From: Actinomycetota bacterium
GTDB lineage: Bacteria; Actinomycetota; Actinomycetes; Mycobacteriales; Micromonosporaceae
NCBI GenBank assembly: GCA_005885555.1
Contig: VAWN01000034.1
Location: 52,197 to 104,755 of the forward strand
DNA: 52,559 nt
Reading direction: 5' to 3'
Shown here: positions 1-7,355 of the stretch, piece by piece
Layout: every line of letters begins with the position of its first letter
How positions within the stretch are numbered: position 1 is the stretch's first letter
The notes under the pieces: generated by a model
What the model saw: only the letters and a program-made list of their open reading frames with translations
Databases searched by the model: none
Told to the model about the DNA's origin: nothing
Translations under genes and position numbers: made by a program

Positions 1-17
1 GTGTTGGTGCCGGGATG

Positions 18-60
18 AACCTCCCGACTCCCTTTGCGCAAGGGGGAGTCTCGGGAGGTT
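18..60. promoter_or_regulatory. Strong hairpin that contains the likely Shine-Dalgarno of the next gene
   Basis: The left arm (18-32, AACCTCCCGACTCCC) pairs with the right arm (44-60), which is the same sequence in reverse complement apart from a two-base bulge. The right arm holds GGGAGG (53-58), the only good ribosome-binding sequence ahead of the ATG at 69. The hairpin could be the terminator of a gene left of the window, or an RNA structure that hides the ribosome-binding site. No run of T follows the stem. Confidence 0.6.
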
Positions 61-68
61 TCTTGTAT

Positions 69-272
69 ATGAGCACCTGGGTGGCCCTACTTCAACGAGG
101 GGCGCTGGTCGCCGTCGTGGCGATCGTGCTCCGCTTCGTCCTGGTGCTCATCGTCGTGCTCTGGTCGCTCAAGGCCGACCAAGCCGGGCAGCGGCACGCC
201 CGCAAGATCCTGCGTATCCTGCGGCCCGGTCTGCGCATCCGGCGACGGGAACCGCCGTCACAACCGCCGTAG
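69..272 (+). CDS. Small single-pass membrane protein, unknown function
   Basis: This is a 67-residue protein if started at ATG 69, which has GGGAGG about 10 nt upstream. A start at ATG 15 would add 18 residues but has no ribosome-binding site and would be translated through the hairpin at 18-60. Residues about 6-35 form one hydrophobic segment (ALVAVVAIVLRFVLVLIVVL). The tail after it is Arg-rich and therefore probably cytoplasmic. I recognise no family. The gene stands alone ahead of the helicase gene. Confidence 0.5.
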   Translation: MSTWVALLQRGALVAVVAIVLRFVLVLIVVLWSLKADQAGQRHARKILRILRPGLRIRRREPPSQPP

Positions 273-416
273 AAACGGTCCCTCCGCCATCTTCATCATA
301 TCGGTCGGTCAAGTCGGCCCGAATCCTCCCCGCTACCGATTTTCTGGCTCTGACCAGCACATATTCTCAACAGGTCCATGCACGCCGCACCGGAACATCC
401 GCCGCGGGGGAGCACT

Positions 417-2486
417 GTGTCCGAAGCAGACCACCAGATCGCCATCGAACAGCAGGTAGTCGACGAGGTCTACGCACGCCTGGAGGTCATGCGCGCGCAA
501 GCGAAGGAACTGAAGGCAGAGGGGCACAGCCGGGCCGGCTCGGGCCCGGTCGGCGGCCTGGTCGAGCGGGACGCCATGGTGCTGCGCGCCGCCGCCAAGC
601 TCTCCGATCTGGACACCCAGGAGGAGGGCATCGTCTTCGGCCGGCTGGACTTCGACGACGGTGACACCTACCGCATCGGCCGGCTGGGAGTGCGCGACGA
701 GAACCGGGAGCCACTGGTGGTGGACTGGCGCGCGCCCGCTGCCGCGCCGTTCTACCGCGCCACCCCCGGTGAGCCGCTCGGCGTGGAACGCCGCCGCGTC
801 ATCACGTGCGAAGGCCCCCGGGTGGTCGGCCTCGACGACGAGGTTCTGTCCACAAAGGACATTGACGGCGTGGTCGGCGAAGGAGCCCTGCTCGCGTCGC
901 TGAGCAGGCAGCGCGGGGAACACATGCGCGACATCGTCGCGACGATCCAGCGTGAGCAGGACGAGGCGATCCGGGCACCCGCCCACGGCGTCACCCTGAT
1001 CACCGGCGGTCCCGGTACCGGAAAGACGCAGGTGGCCCTGCACCGCGCGGCCTATCTGCTCTACACCGACCGCGGCAGGTTCGCCGACGGCCGCGTGCTG
1101 GTGGTCGGCCCGTCGACGGTGTTCACCGAGTACATCGGCAAGGTGCTGCCCGGACTGGGTGAAGACAGTGTTCACCTGCGAGCGGTCGGCGAGCTGTTCG
1201 AGGGCGTCGTCGCGACCCGTCGTGACCCGGCCGAGGTGGCCCGGTCCAAGGGCGATCTGAAAATGGTGCGGGCGCTGACCGAGCTGGCCTGGGACATCCC
1301 ACCCAACGCGCCGGACCACCTGCGCACCCTCAAGGCCGACGACCTGGCGAAGGCCCGCCTCGAGATACGAAGGAGATGCGAGGCGCAGGGCATCAAACCC
1401 AACGGCGCCCGGCAGGAAGCCGCGAAGGTGCTCTCCGAACTGTTGGACGGCAAGGAGATCCCGGACGCCTTCCTGAACGCGTGGTGGCCGCCGCTGACCC
1501 CGCAGGACGTCCTTCCCGCGCAGCACGGGCAGTGGTCGGTGGACGACGTCCCGCTGCTCGACGAGCTCGCCGAGATCCTGGGCACGCCGGAGAAACCGAC
1601 GGCCGCAAAGCCCGAGTGGCGGCTGCGTGAGCTGCACAGCGGTACCCGTCTGGCGGAGACGTTCGTGTTGAGTTGGAGCCTCAATGACGGCTGGCAACTC
1701 TTCGCGCCCGGCCTGTCCACGCCGATCGCGCTGTCCGGCCAGTCCATCGACAACAACGGCTACTGGGCGGCGCAGCGCTGGGCCGCCGCGATCATCCTGC
1801 GCGAGGGTCACAAGGTGGTGAGCTGGGTCGACGGCTTCGACCCGTACGGCGAGGAAGGCTACGTGCCGGTGCTGGCCGAGCCGCTGCCGGTGGCCGAGGC
1901 AGAGGGTCCGGTCGACGATGCCTATCTGCACGTCATTCTCGACGAGGCGCAGGACCTGTCGCCGATGGAGTGCCGGATGATCGCCCGCCGGGCGGCCGAC
2001 GCCTCGATGACCATCGTGGGCGACCTCGGCCAGGCGACCCATCCGTTAGCCGCCGGCTCCTGGCCGGAGCTGGTACAGCGGCTGGGCAAGCGCCAGGCCA
2101 GGACGCTCGACCTTCCAACGGGTTACCGGGTACCGCAGGTCATCGCCAACTTCGCCGCCCGTGCCCTGGCGCCCGGCATCGAGCCCACCCGCTCCTTCCG
2201 GCCCGGCGGCACCTTGGAGATTCGTCAGGTCAATGACCTGGCCGAAGCGGTGGCGCGAGAGAAGGGCGCGGTCATCGCACCCGACCACATCGCCGCTTCC
2301 CTGAACGCGATCCCGGTCAGCCAGATCAAGGGCCTTGAGTACGACCGGGTGGTGCTGGTGGAGCCCGCCGACATCGTCGCCGCCGAGCCCCGCGGCATGA
2401 GCCGGCTCTACGTCGCCCTGACCCGGGCCGTCGCGGAACTGATCATCCTGCACACCAAGCCGCTGCCGGACCGACTCAGGACATGA
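417..2486 (+). CDS. HelD/HelR-type superfamily 1 helicase-like RNA polymerase-associated ATPase
   Basis: This 689-residue protein belongs to the UvrD-like HelD/HelR group, whose known members bind RNA polymerase and free stalled or rifamycin-blocked complexes. The N-terminal region (about 1-110) is rich in charged helices, as in the HelD arm that enters the RNAP channel. Walker A GGPGTGKTQ lies at about residues 197-205, Walker B ILDEAQD near 507-513, and the C-terminal helicase motifs GLEYDRVVLVEP (about 639) and ALTRA (about 667) are present. GTG 417 is chosen because GGGGGAG ends 4 nt before it; an in-frame ATG at 378 lacks such a site. I saw no rifamycin-associated element upstream. The gene converges with the toxin gene on the minus strand. 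Confidence 0.85.
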   Translation: MSEADHQIAIEQQVVDEVYARLEVMRAQAKELKAEGHSRAGSGPVGGLVERDAMVLRAAAKLSDLDTQEEGIVFGRLDFDDGDTYRIGRLGVRDENREPLVVDWRAPAAAPFYRATPGEPLGVERRRVITCEGPRVVGLDDEVLSTKDIDGVVGEGALLASLSRQRGEHMRDIVATIQREQDEAIRAPAHGVTLITGGPGTGKTQVALHRAAYLLYTDRGRFADGRVLVVGPSTVFTEYIGKVLPGLGEDSVHLRAVGELFEGVVATRRDPAEVARSKGDLKMVRALTELAWDIPPNAPDHLRTLKADDLAKARLEIRRRCEAQGIKPNGARQEAAKVLSELLDGKEIPDAFLNAWWPPLTPQDVLPAQHGQWSVDDVPLLDELAEILGTPEKPTAAKPEWRLRELHSGTRLAETFVLSWSLNDGWQLFAPGLSTPIALSGQSIDNNGYWAAQRWAAAIILREGHKVVSWVDGFDPYGEEGYVPVLAEPLPVAEAEGPVDDAYLHVILDEAQDLSPMECRMIARRAADASMTIVGDLGQATHPLAAGSWPELVQRLGKRQARTLDLPTGYRVPQVIANFAARALAPGIEPTRSFRPGGTLEIRQVNDLAEAVAREKGAVIAPDHIAASLNAIPVSQIKGLEYDRVVLVEPADIVAAEPRGMSRLYVALTRAVAELIILHTKPLPDRLRT

Positions 2487-2519
2487 GCACCGGCATGTTG
2501 TCGGCGCCGCGTCGGAGGA

Positions 2520-2915
2520 TCAAATGCCGATGACAGGCAGGTCGTCGAGCGCCTTGACGTCGTACCGACCCGGCTCGGCTGTCACGAGGTACCCGTCGGG
2601 CCGGTCGAGGACCTCGACGACGGCGGCGGCCCGGTCGACCTGGCCGAGGTGGCGCGCCCAGTAGCCGACCCGGTCCCAGTCGTCGGCCAGGACCGGCAAT
2701 GGTACGAACCGGGGATGGCGGGTGAGTAGCGGGACGCCGAGCGCCTGGTCGTCGTCGACGAGGCGGATCCCCTCGGCCAGGCACGCTGCGCTCGCGCCGA
2801 ACCGGCCGCCCTCGTCGACCACCTCGGCGATCGTCTCGCCCAGGTCGATCGACCCGGCGGCGTAGGCGAGCACCGCGGACGTGTCGAGGATCAGCCGGAT
2901 GTGCGGGTCTTTCAC
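2520..2915 (-). CDS. PIN-domain ribonuclease toxin, VapC-like
   Basis: This is a 131-residue PIN-fold protein. The N-terminal strand LILDTSAVLAY carries the first metal-binding Asp (D11). E48 and D94 sit where the second and third acidic residues are expected, and E114 replaces the usual fourth Asp region. VapC proteins cleave specific RNAs using Mg2+ or Mn2+. The GTG start at 2915 overlaps the stop of the antitoxin gene (GTGA), so the two are translationally coupled, as usual for vapBC. The target cannot be predicted from sequence. Confidence 0.8.
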   Translation of the reverse strand: MKDPHIRLILDTSAVLAYAAGSIDLGETIAEVVDEGGRFGASAACLAEGIRLVDDDQALGVPLLTRHPRFVPLPVLADDWDRVGYWARHLGQVDRAAAVVEVLDRPDGYLVTAEPGRYDVKALDDLPVIGI

Positions 2916-3169
2916 ACCGACCGGCCGAGCTGACGCAGTTCCTCGCGCCGCTGCGGGGTCATTCTGGCGCCGGCGGTCAGCCGCCGGCGCCGCGCCCGGG
3001 CGAGCCCCTCCTCGGTGACGGGGATGCCGTGGTCGGCGAGCAGCGCCCGGGTCTGCTCGCGTTCCATCCGGTCGCGTACCGCCTCCGTGACGTAGGCGCT
3101 GGCATTCGACTCCTGGCCGAGCCGGTCGGCGACGTCATCCGGCAGGTTCACCGTCACACGCTTGCTCAT
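2912..3169 (-). CDS. Ribbon-helix-helix antitoxin, VapB-like
   Basis: This 85-residue protein begins with a ribbon-helix-helix strand (RVTVNLPDDVADRL) followed by helical and Arg-rich sequence, the layout of VapB/CopG antitoxins. It should neutralise the PIN toxin encoded by the next, overlapping gene and repress its own promoter. Just upstream on the minus strand is a TAGGAT-type -10 sequence about 15 nt from the ATG, giving a very short leader. The C-terminal half (residues 45-85) is probably the toxin-binding tail. Confidence 0.75.
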   Translation of the reverse strand: MSKRVTVNLPDDVADRLGQESNASAYVTEAVRDRMEREQTRALLADHGIPVTEEGLARARRRRLTAGARMTPQRREELRQLGRSV

Positions 3170-3331
3170 AACTTCGATCCTACATCTTCATAACGTGCCA
3201 TCGGTACGCAGCGATCCGCTCCCGCAGGCCGTGCTGGACCGAGCCGCAGAGAGCAGTACAGTGGATCTTGTTAGCCATCGACGCAAGCGGCCTGCCGGCC
3301 GCGGGTACGGTGAGGATACGGCGGCCGTCGT

Positions 3332-3364
3332 GTAGAGGCGGCGGTCCGCCGCCCAGTCCTCTAC
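3332..3364. promoter_or_regulatory. Hairpin just upstream of the XRE regulator gene
   Basis: GTAGAGG (3332-3338) pairs with CCTCTAC (3358-3364), and an inner GGCGG/CCGCC pair lies between them. The structure ends 12 nt before the ATG at 3377. It could be an autoregulatory operator for the XRE protein or an RNA hairpin in its leader. The rest of the 3170-3376 gap shows no other clear signal. Confidence 0.4.
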
Positions 3365-3376
3365 CTGGGAGCCGTC

Positions 3377-4558
3377 ATGCACGCCGACCACATCGGCGCC
3401 CGCGTCGCCTACTGGCGTCGCCGCCGGGGCCTCACCCAAGCGGTCCTCGCGGGCCTTGCAGGCGTCTCGCAGCCGTTCATCTCCCACGTCGAGGCCGGCC
3501 GCAAGAGCATCGAACGCCGCTCCACGATGATCGCGATCGCCCGTGCGCTACAGGTCACGGTGGCCGACCTGCTCGGCCAGCCCGGCGACCCAACCGACCC
3601 GCTGAAGGCTGACGTCGCAGCGGCCGCACCGGCGATCCGGGCCGCGTTGATCGAGATCGAGGAAGGCGAACGCCGCGCTCCGACGCGCGAACCTGACGAG
3701 CTTCGCGCCGCGATCGCCCAGCTCGCGGACCTGCGGGTCCGGTCGGACTACGCCGCGATCGCGCCGCGGTTGCCGGACCTGCTACCTGAAGCGGCTGCGG
3801 CCGGCCACGTGCCGTTGGCTCAGGTGGCCTACCAGACGTCGGCGTGCCTGCGCCGGTTCGGGTACCGCGACCTGGCGTTGTCGGCCGCGAGGATCGCGGT
3901 CAACGCCGCCAGCGAGGCCGAGGACCTGGCATGGCTGGGTGCAGCGAGATTCGCCCACGTGCTGACGCTGCCACCCGAGGTTGCCGTCACTACCGGCCGG
4001 CTCGCAGACCGTACCCTCGCCCAGCTCCAAGCCGACGCCGCCGACCTGAACGTCCGCCAAGTTCTCGGCCAGCTGCACATGTCTGCATCGCTCGCTCACG
4101 CCATAGCGGGTCACGACAATGATGCGCAGGCGCACCTGCGGGCCGCCGAGCAGGAGGCGGCGACGCTGGGTGACCCGCCGGACGGGCTCGGGTTCAACCA
4201 GCACGCGTTCGGGCCAACCAACGTCGGACTGTGGCGGATGGCGGTCGCGGTCGAGGCCGGCGAGTACGGCCGCGCGGTCGAGCTGGCCAAGCACATCAAC
4301 CCCGGGCCGCTGCGGGTGGTCGACCGGCACCAGTCGTACTGGCTCGACCTTGGCCGCGCGCTCGCGCACTCCGGGAAGACGGACCGGGAAGCGCTGGTGG
4401 CGTTCACCCGCGCCGAACGGGTCGCGCCCGTGCCGTTCAGCGTAAATCCGCTCGTCCGGGATTCCATCGCAACGCTGGTGTACCGGGCCCGGTGCCGGGC
4501 GGTGCCAGACGAGTTACGCGCTCTCGCTCGGCGAGTGGGCGTCGAAATTCCCGCATAA
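3377..4558 (+). CDS. XRE-family transcriptional regulator with helical-repeat (TPR-like) domain
   Basis: This 393-residue protein has an N-terminal helix-turn-helix at about residues 6-62 (core LTQAVLAGLAGVSQPFISHVE, recognition helix near residues 30-40). The remainder, about residues 75-390, is almost wholly helical and Ala/Leu-rich, typical of the tetratricopeptide half of large actinobacterial XRE regulators. In related proteins that half often senses a peptide or a small partner. The gene lies just upstream of the first copy of the duplicated accessory module. The nearby small gene at 4830 may be a partner, but that is only suggested by position. Confidence 0.75.
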   Translation: MHADHIGARVAYWRRRRGLTQAVLAGLAGVSQPFISHVEAGRKSIERRSTMIAIARALQVTVADLLGQPGDPTDPLKADVAAAAPAIRAALIEIEEGERRAPTREPDELRAAIAQLADLRVRSDYAAIAPRLPDLLPEAAAAGHVPLAQVAYQTSACLRRFGYRDLALSAARIAVNAASEAEDLAWLGAARFAHVLTLPPEVAVTTGRLADRTLAQLQADAADLNVRQVLGQLHMSASLAHAIAGHDNDAQAHLRAAEQEAATLGDPPDGLGFNQHAFGPTNVGLWRMAVAVEAGEYGRAVELAKHINPGPLRVVDRHQSYWLDLGRALAHSGKTDREALVAFTRAERVAPVPFSVNPLVRDSIATLVYRARCRAVPDELRALARRVGVEIPA

Positions 4559-4650
4559 CCAGAGGTCATATTCGCCCGTCGCGGCACCGCTACGTTCGGT
4601 TGCAGTACAGAACGTCGGTCGGAGTCGTCAGATGGCCTGGTCGGCGTGTT

Positions 4651-4751
4651 CCGCAGACGCGCGGCGGTCGGGGGTTGGACCGCTCCTGGTCGAGTACTCC
4701 CGCACGGAGCGGGCTCGGCCGCCGCGCCCTGGCACTGAACGGCGAGAGTTC
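4651..4751 (+). repeat. Leader repeat, copy 1 (upstream of small gene at 4830)
   Basis: About 100 bp starting CCGCAGACGCGCGGCGGTCG is repeated with modest divergence at 6334-6431. Both copies contain a hairpin around CCCGCAC...GCGGG (near 4699-4712 here), a GCCGCCGCGCCC stretch, and end 5-80 nt before a small gene with a good ribosome-binding site. The shared leader implies a duplication or a common regulatory element. The rest of 4559-4829 holds no gene I can support. Confidence 0.7.
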
Positions 4752-4829
4752 GCGGGGGACGAAGGAAGGGCTCGTCGACCCGCACCGTCACACTCCCCGC
4801 TCAACCCCGTCCTTCCCCGGGAGGTAACG

Positions 4830-5081
4830 ATGACCGAGGTGTCCGAGTCCGCGATCGAGGGCTGGAACGCGGCAGTGCGGGCCGCCGGTGACCGCCTGGC
4901 CGAGGATCTGCGCGCGGCGATGCAACTGCCCGTCGCGTCATGGCACGCGGCGATCGCCGAACGCTTCGCCGCCTGGGCGTGGGACGCGGCGACGGAGCTG
5001 CTGTGCGCGCTCCAGGGTGAACCCGTCGACGCCGCCCTCAAGTCGGCAGCGGCGCCCGAGTCGACGATGGGCCGATCGTGA
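4830..5081 (+). CDS. Small protein of unknown function (83 residues)
   Basis: The start at ATG 4830 is fixed by GGGAGGTAAC immediately upstream; the reading frame stays open further upstream but without a start signal. The protein is helical and amphipathic (core WHAAIAERFAAWAWDAATELLCAL) with no signal peptide or membrane segment. I do not recognise the family. Its last 18 residues (VDAALKSAAAPESTMGRS) resemble the end of a broken frame at 7187-7243 (VDAALNATAAPMAAVSQA), so the gene belongs to a duplicated module whose second copy is decayed. Confidence 0.6.
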   Translation: MTEVSESAIEGWNAAVRAAGDRLAEDLRAAMQLPVASWHAAIAERFAAWAWDAATELLCALQGEPVDAALKSAAAPESTMGRS

Positions 5082-5180
5082 ACGCCGCCGTGCGCGTTGT
5101 ACCCGCGATCCTGAGACAGCGCTCAACCGCAGGTCCGCGGCACCCTTACTTCAGGTCGTACCGGTAGAGGTTGTACCGCG
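5028..5180. repeat. Imperfect direct repeat, copy 1 of the 3'-module tail
   Basis: This segment aligns with 7188-7355. It covers the 3' end of the small gene, the following spacer, and the last codons of a minus-strand hydrolase gene. The second copy has an extra GGCCGAATCTGGGCCG-type stretch that is missing here. A further partial copy of that stretch (GTTGGGCCGGATCTGGGCC) occurs at about 5283-5301. The two repeats bound a 2-kb segment carrying regulator genes and integrase debris. Confidence 0.7.
5146..5180 (-). pseudogene. 3'-terminal remnant of a glucosaminidase gene
   Basis: Read on the minus strand, these bases encode RYNLYRYDLK followed by a stop. That is nearly identical to the C-terminus QYNLYQYDLK of the intact hydrolase gene ending at 7319. 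No homologous coding sequence continues upstream of it (beyond 5180), so only the last ten or so codons survive. It marks a recombination or duplication scar. The rest of 5082-5331 contains no gene that I can support. Confidence 0.7.
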
Positions 5181-5331
5181 CACGGCGATCCGTTGATCTG
5201 CCGGCCCACCCCGGATCACCGCGTTGAGCAGCCGAAACACTGCTCGATAGTTCTCACCGCTTCCCGGCGCTTCTCGTCATACGTTGGGCCGGATCTGGGC
5301 CAGCCGATCATGGGATGGGCCCGCCGCGGTC

Positions 5332-6096
5332 CTACCCGCCGCGAGGGTCTGGCGGTGGCTCGTTGTAGCGGTCCAACGTCGCCTTCGTCGTCGACGCGTG
5401 CTGGAACACGAGTTCCCACGGGCCGGTGTTGACGTCCATCTCCTTGCCGAAGCCCACCCACTTGCCGACCATCCGCCGCCCGCTCGGCTCGGCCAGCATC
5501 TGGATCGCGCCGTGGTACCGGGCTCCGCGGTAGTAGCCGCCGGGCTCCGTTTGCTCGACCCATGTACCGGTGACGACGTTGCCGTCCACGGTCAGGTCCA
5601 TCGTCAGTTGGGAGCCTGCCGAGTTCGGCAGGCTCCGTACGGTCAGCCGGTCGCCGTGTTGCAGGACCACGGCGTAGTGCTGGCCGACGAACATGTCGTC
5701 GCGGCCGCTGGAGAAGTACTCGTACCGGCTGAGCCACACCCCGGAGTAGTTGCCCGCCGCGCCGCTGCGCGTCGCCGACCCGCTCGCTGGCGCGATGCCC
5801 GTTGGCGATAGCTCGACGTCGTGGCCGCCGCGGTCGTCGCCTGCGACGCGCAGGTACGCCGCAGTCGCGAACCCTAGGGACTCGATCGGCATGCCGGTGA
5901 CGGCCTCCAGGGCGCGTGCGTAGACCGGCCGCGGCGCGACGGTGGTACCGGCCTCCCAGCGTTGCACGAGCCGCTTGTTGGCGTCGTTGGGTGCCCCGGC
6001 GCGTTCGCCGGCGACGCGTAGCGCGCGGGCGAAGTCGTCCTGGCTCATGAGCATGCCCATGCGGACTGCTCGGAGCGTGCTGTTCGGCGTGGTCAC
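5332..6096 (-). CDS. XRE-type DNA-binding protein with C-terminal beta-rich domain
   Basis: This is a 254-residue protein from GTG 6096 (VTTPNSTLRAVRMGMLMS); internal ATGs about 12-14 codons later are also possible. Residues about 10-80 form a helix-turn-helix region (DDFARALRVAGERAG, then KRLVQRWEAG). Residues about 125-245 are beta-rich and aromatic (YSGVWLSRYEYFSSGR, GKWVGFGKEMDVNTGPWEL), a domain often found C-terminal to such HTH regions in actinomycetes; its ligand is unknown to me. The gene is oriented opposite to its neighbours and lies inside the duplicated accessory segment. Confidence 0.65.
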   Translation of the reverse strand: MTTPNSTLRAVRMGMLMSQDDFARALRVAGERAGAPNDANKRLVQRWEAGTTVAPRPVYARALEAVTGMPIESLGFATAAYLRVAGDDRGGHDVELSPTGIAPASGSATRSGAAGNYSGVWLSRYEYFSSGRDDMFVGQHYAVVLQHGDRLTVRSLPNSAGSQLTMDLTVDGNVVTGTWVEQTEPGGYYRGARYHGAIQMLAEPSGRRMVGKWVGFGKEMDVNTGPWELVFQHASTTKATLDRYNEPPPDPRGG

Positions 6097-6261
6097 CTGC
6101 CAACGGTAGCGCCGAATGTCGCCGGAATGACACCCCGTATGGCGTTGGTTCGTCGCCTCGTTTGTCGTCGCGCAAGACGACAGACCGGCGACATTCTGTG
6201 TCCAGCAGAGAGCGTCGGTCGGAGCACAGGTTGCCAGGCCGGCGTGCACCCCGCGGGGGAC

Positions 6262-6333
6262 CGGGGTACGGCGGCGTGAGGGCCTGCAACTCGGCATCGC
6301 CGCGGACGGTGCCGGCCGGGCCGCCGTACCCCG
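6262..6333. repeat. Short palindromic insertion with perfect 14-bp inverted ends
   Basis: CGGGGTACGGCGGC (6262-6275) and its exact reverse complement (6320-6333) flank a 44-nt centre. The equivalent place ahead of leader copy 1 (just before 4651) lacks this block. It looks like a small hairpin element inserted into, or lost from, one of two duplicated leaders. It has no coding capacity. It and the leader repeat fill most of the gene-free 6097-6437 stretch. Confidence 0.6.
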
Positions 6334-6431
6334 CCGCAGACGCGCGGCGGTCGAGGGTTGGACCGCGCCCTGGTCGAGCACCCCGCACGGGTGCGGGCTT
6401 CGGCCGCCGCGCCCCGAACCGGTGGGAGGTT
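6334..6431 (+). repeat. Leader repeat, copy 2 (upstream of DUF6907-like gene)
   Basis: This is the second copy of the repeat at 4651-4751, again beginning CCGCAGACGCGCGGCGGTCG. Its hairpin CCCGCACGGGTGCGGG (6382-6397) is better paired than in copy 1. GGGAGG (6424-6429) at its end serves as ribosome-binding site for the gene at 6438. Confidence 0.7.
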
Positions 6432-6437
6432 CCCCCG

Positions 6438-6791
6438 ATGGCCGGCAGGCTCTACACGGCGGCCCGCAGCAACCTGAGCGAGTTCGGCATGGCCGGGTCA
6501 CACCCGCCGTGGTGCCACCCGCGCTGGTGCGCCGTCGCCGACTCGCCGCCCGGACCGCACCTGTCCGCGCCGACCGGGCTCATCCTCGACGACCACGCCA
6601 CCGTCACCGCCGTCGTACAGCTTGAGCAGCACCCGCCCTACGGTGATCACCGGCCGGTACCGACGCTGAGGGTCGACCTCCACGAACCGGACGCAGACGA
6701 TGGGGTCGGGTACCAGTTGGTGCTGCGGCCCGACCACGCCCGCGGCCTGGCGCACATGCTCCAAGCGGCCGCGCGGCAGGCCGCCGAATGA
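6438..6791 (+). CDS. DUF6907-like small actinobacterial protein
   Basis: This 117-residue protein starts at ATG 6438 after GGGAGG. The N-terminal part holds a Cys/His/Trp-rich segment (HPPWCHPRWCAV) followed by GPHLSAP. The second half is a predicted beta sheet with a DxDDGVGYQLVLRPDHARGLA ending. This resembles the short DUF6907 proteins common near XRE regulators in actinomycetes, but I recognise it only from the overall pattern. The paired Cys and His might bind a metal. Its neighbour across 6097 is the oppositely oriented XRE-type gene. Confidence 0.55.
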   Translation: MAGRLYTAARSNLSEFGMAGSHPPWCHPRWCAVADSPPGPHLSAPTGLILDDHATVTAVVQLEQHPPYGDHRPVPTLRVDLHEPDADDGVGYQLVLRPDHARGLAHMLQAAARQAAE

Positions 6792-7243
6792 CCCCCTCGC
6801 CGGGCGAGCCACCGTCCGGCGAGGGCCGAACCCCCGGCCGGGGCGTGCGGGCGTCACCCCGCCACCTCGGCCGGGCCTGTCAGGTGGCGCCGGCGACGGA
6901 GATCAGCTGGTCGAAGGTGCGCAGGTTCGGAGTGCCCTTCGACAAGACCGTCATCGCGAATCTGGAGACCGGGCGGCGCCGGTTCGTGACGGTGCAGGAG
7001 TTGCTTGCGCTGGGGTACGGCCGGCGCGCTTCCGGACCGCCTGTCCGCGACCGTGTACCCGGCCGCCGGCTGTGGGCTGCGCCTGGGTGAAACGCTGGCG
7101 CTGGAGCTGGCGCACGTCAACTTCCTGCGCCGCGAGATCACAGTCGTCCAGCAGCTGAAGGTGGTCGCCGGGCGGCGCCCGTCCTCGTCGACGCCGCGCT
7201 CAACGCGACAGCGGCGCCCATGGCGGCGGTGAGCCAGGCATGA
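6788..7243 (+). pseudogene. Mosaic of gene remnants: HTH fragment, tyrosine-integrase fragment, small-gene 3' end
   Basis: Three recognisable pieces lie in sequence but not in one frame. About 6897-7020 encodes SWSKVRRFGVPFDKTVIANL then ETGRRRFVTVQELLALG, the end of a helix-turn-helix domain. About 7030-7180, in another frame, encodes LSATVYPAAGCGLRLGETLA and FLRREITVVQQLK, typical of the N-terminal part of a tyrosine-recombinase catalytic domain of actinomycete integrative elements; the catalytic Arg of GLRLGE is there but the rest is gone. From 7187 a frame shared with the HTH piece gives VDAALNATAAPMAAVSQA and a stop at 7241-7243, matching the 3' end of the small gene at 4830. No piece can make an active protein. 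Confidence 0.65.
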
Positions 7244-7355
7244 ACGCCGTTGCGCGCGTTGGGCCGAATCTGGGCCGGCGATCTTGGAGGGTCGCTCCAT
7301 CGCAGGTCAAGACACTGGTTACTTCAGGTCGTACTGGTAGAGGTTGTACTGCTTC
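7188..7355. repeat. Imperfect direct repeat, copy 2 of the 3'-module tail
   Basis: This is the partner of 5028-5180. It includes the real 3' end of the glucosaminidase gene (stop at 7319). The right boundary of similarity falls within that coding sequence, around 7355, so the duplication cut into the hydrolase gene. Confidence 0.7.

Noticed and set aside
333-2042. 569-codon open frame on the minus strand opposite the helicase gene
   Set aside because: It is a high-G+C shadow frame; residue content is His/Arg/Gln/Gly-biased without domains, while the plus strand encodes a clear HelD/HelR-type ATPase.
5284-5811. 175-codon plus-strand frame opposite the second XRE-type gene
   Set aside because: Overlaps the regulator antisense, lacks a ribosome-binding site and shows no domain; its first codons are part of a duplicated noncoding stretch.
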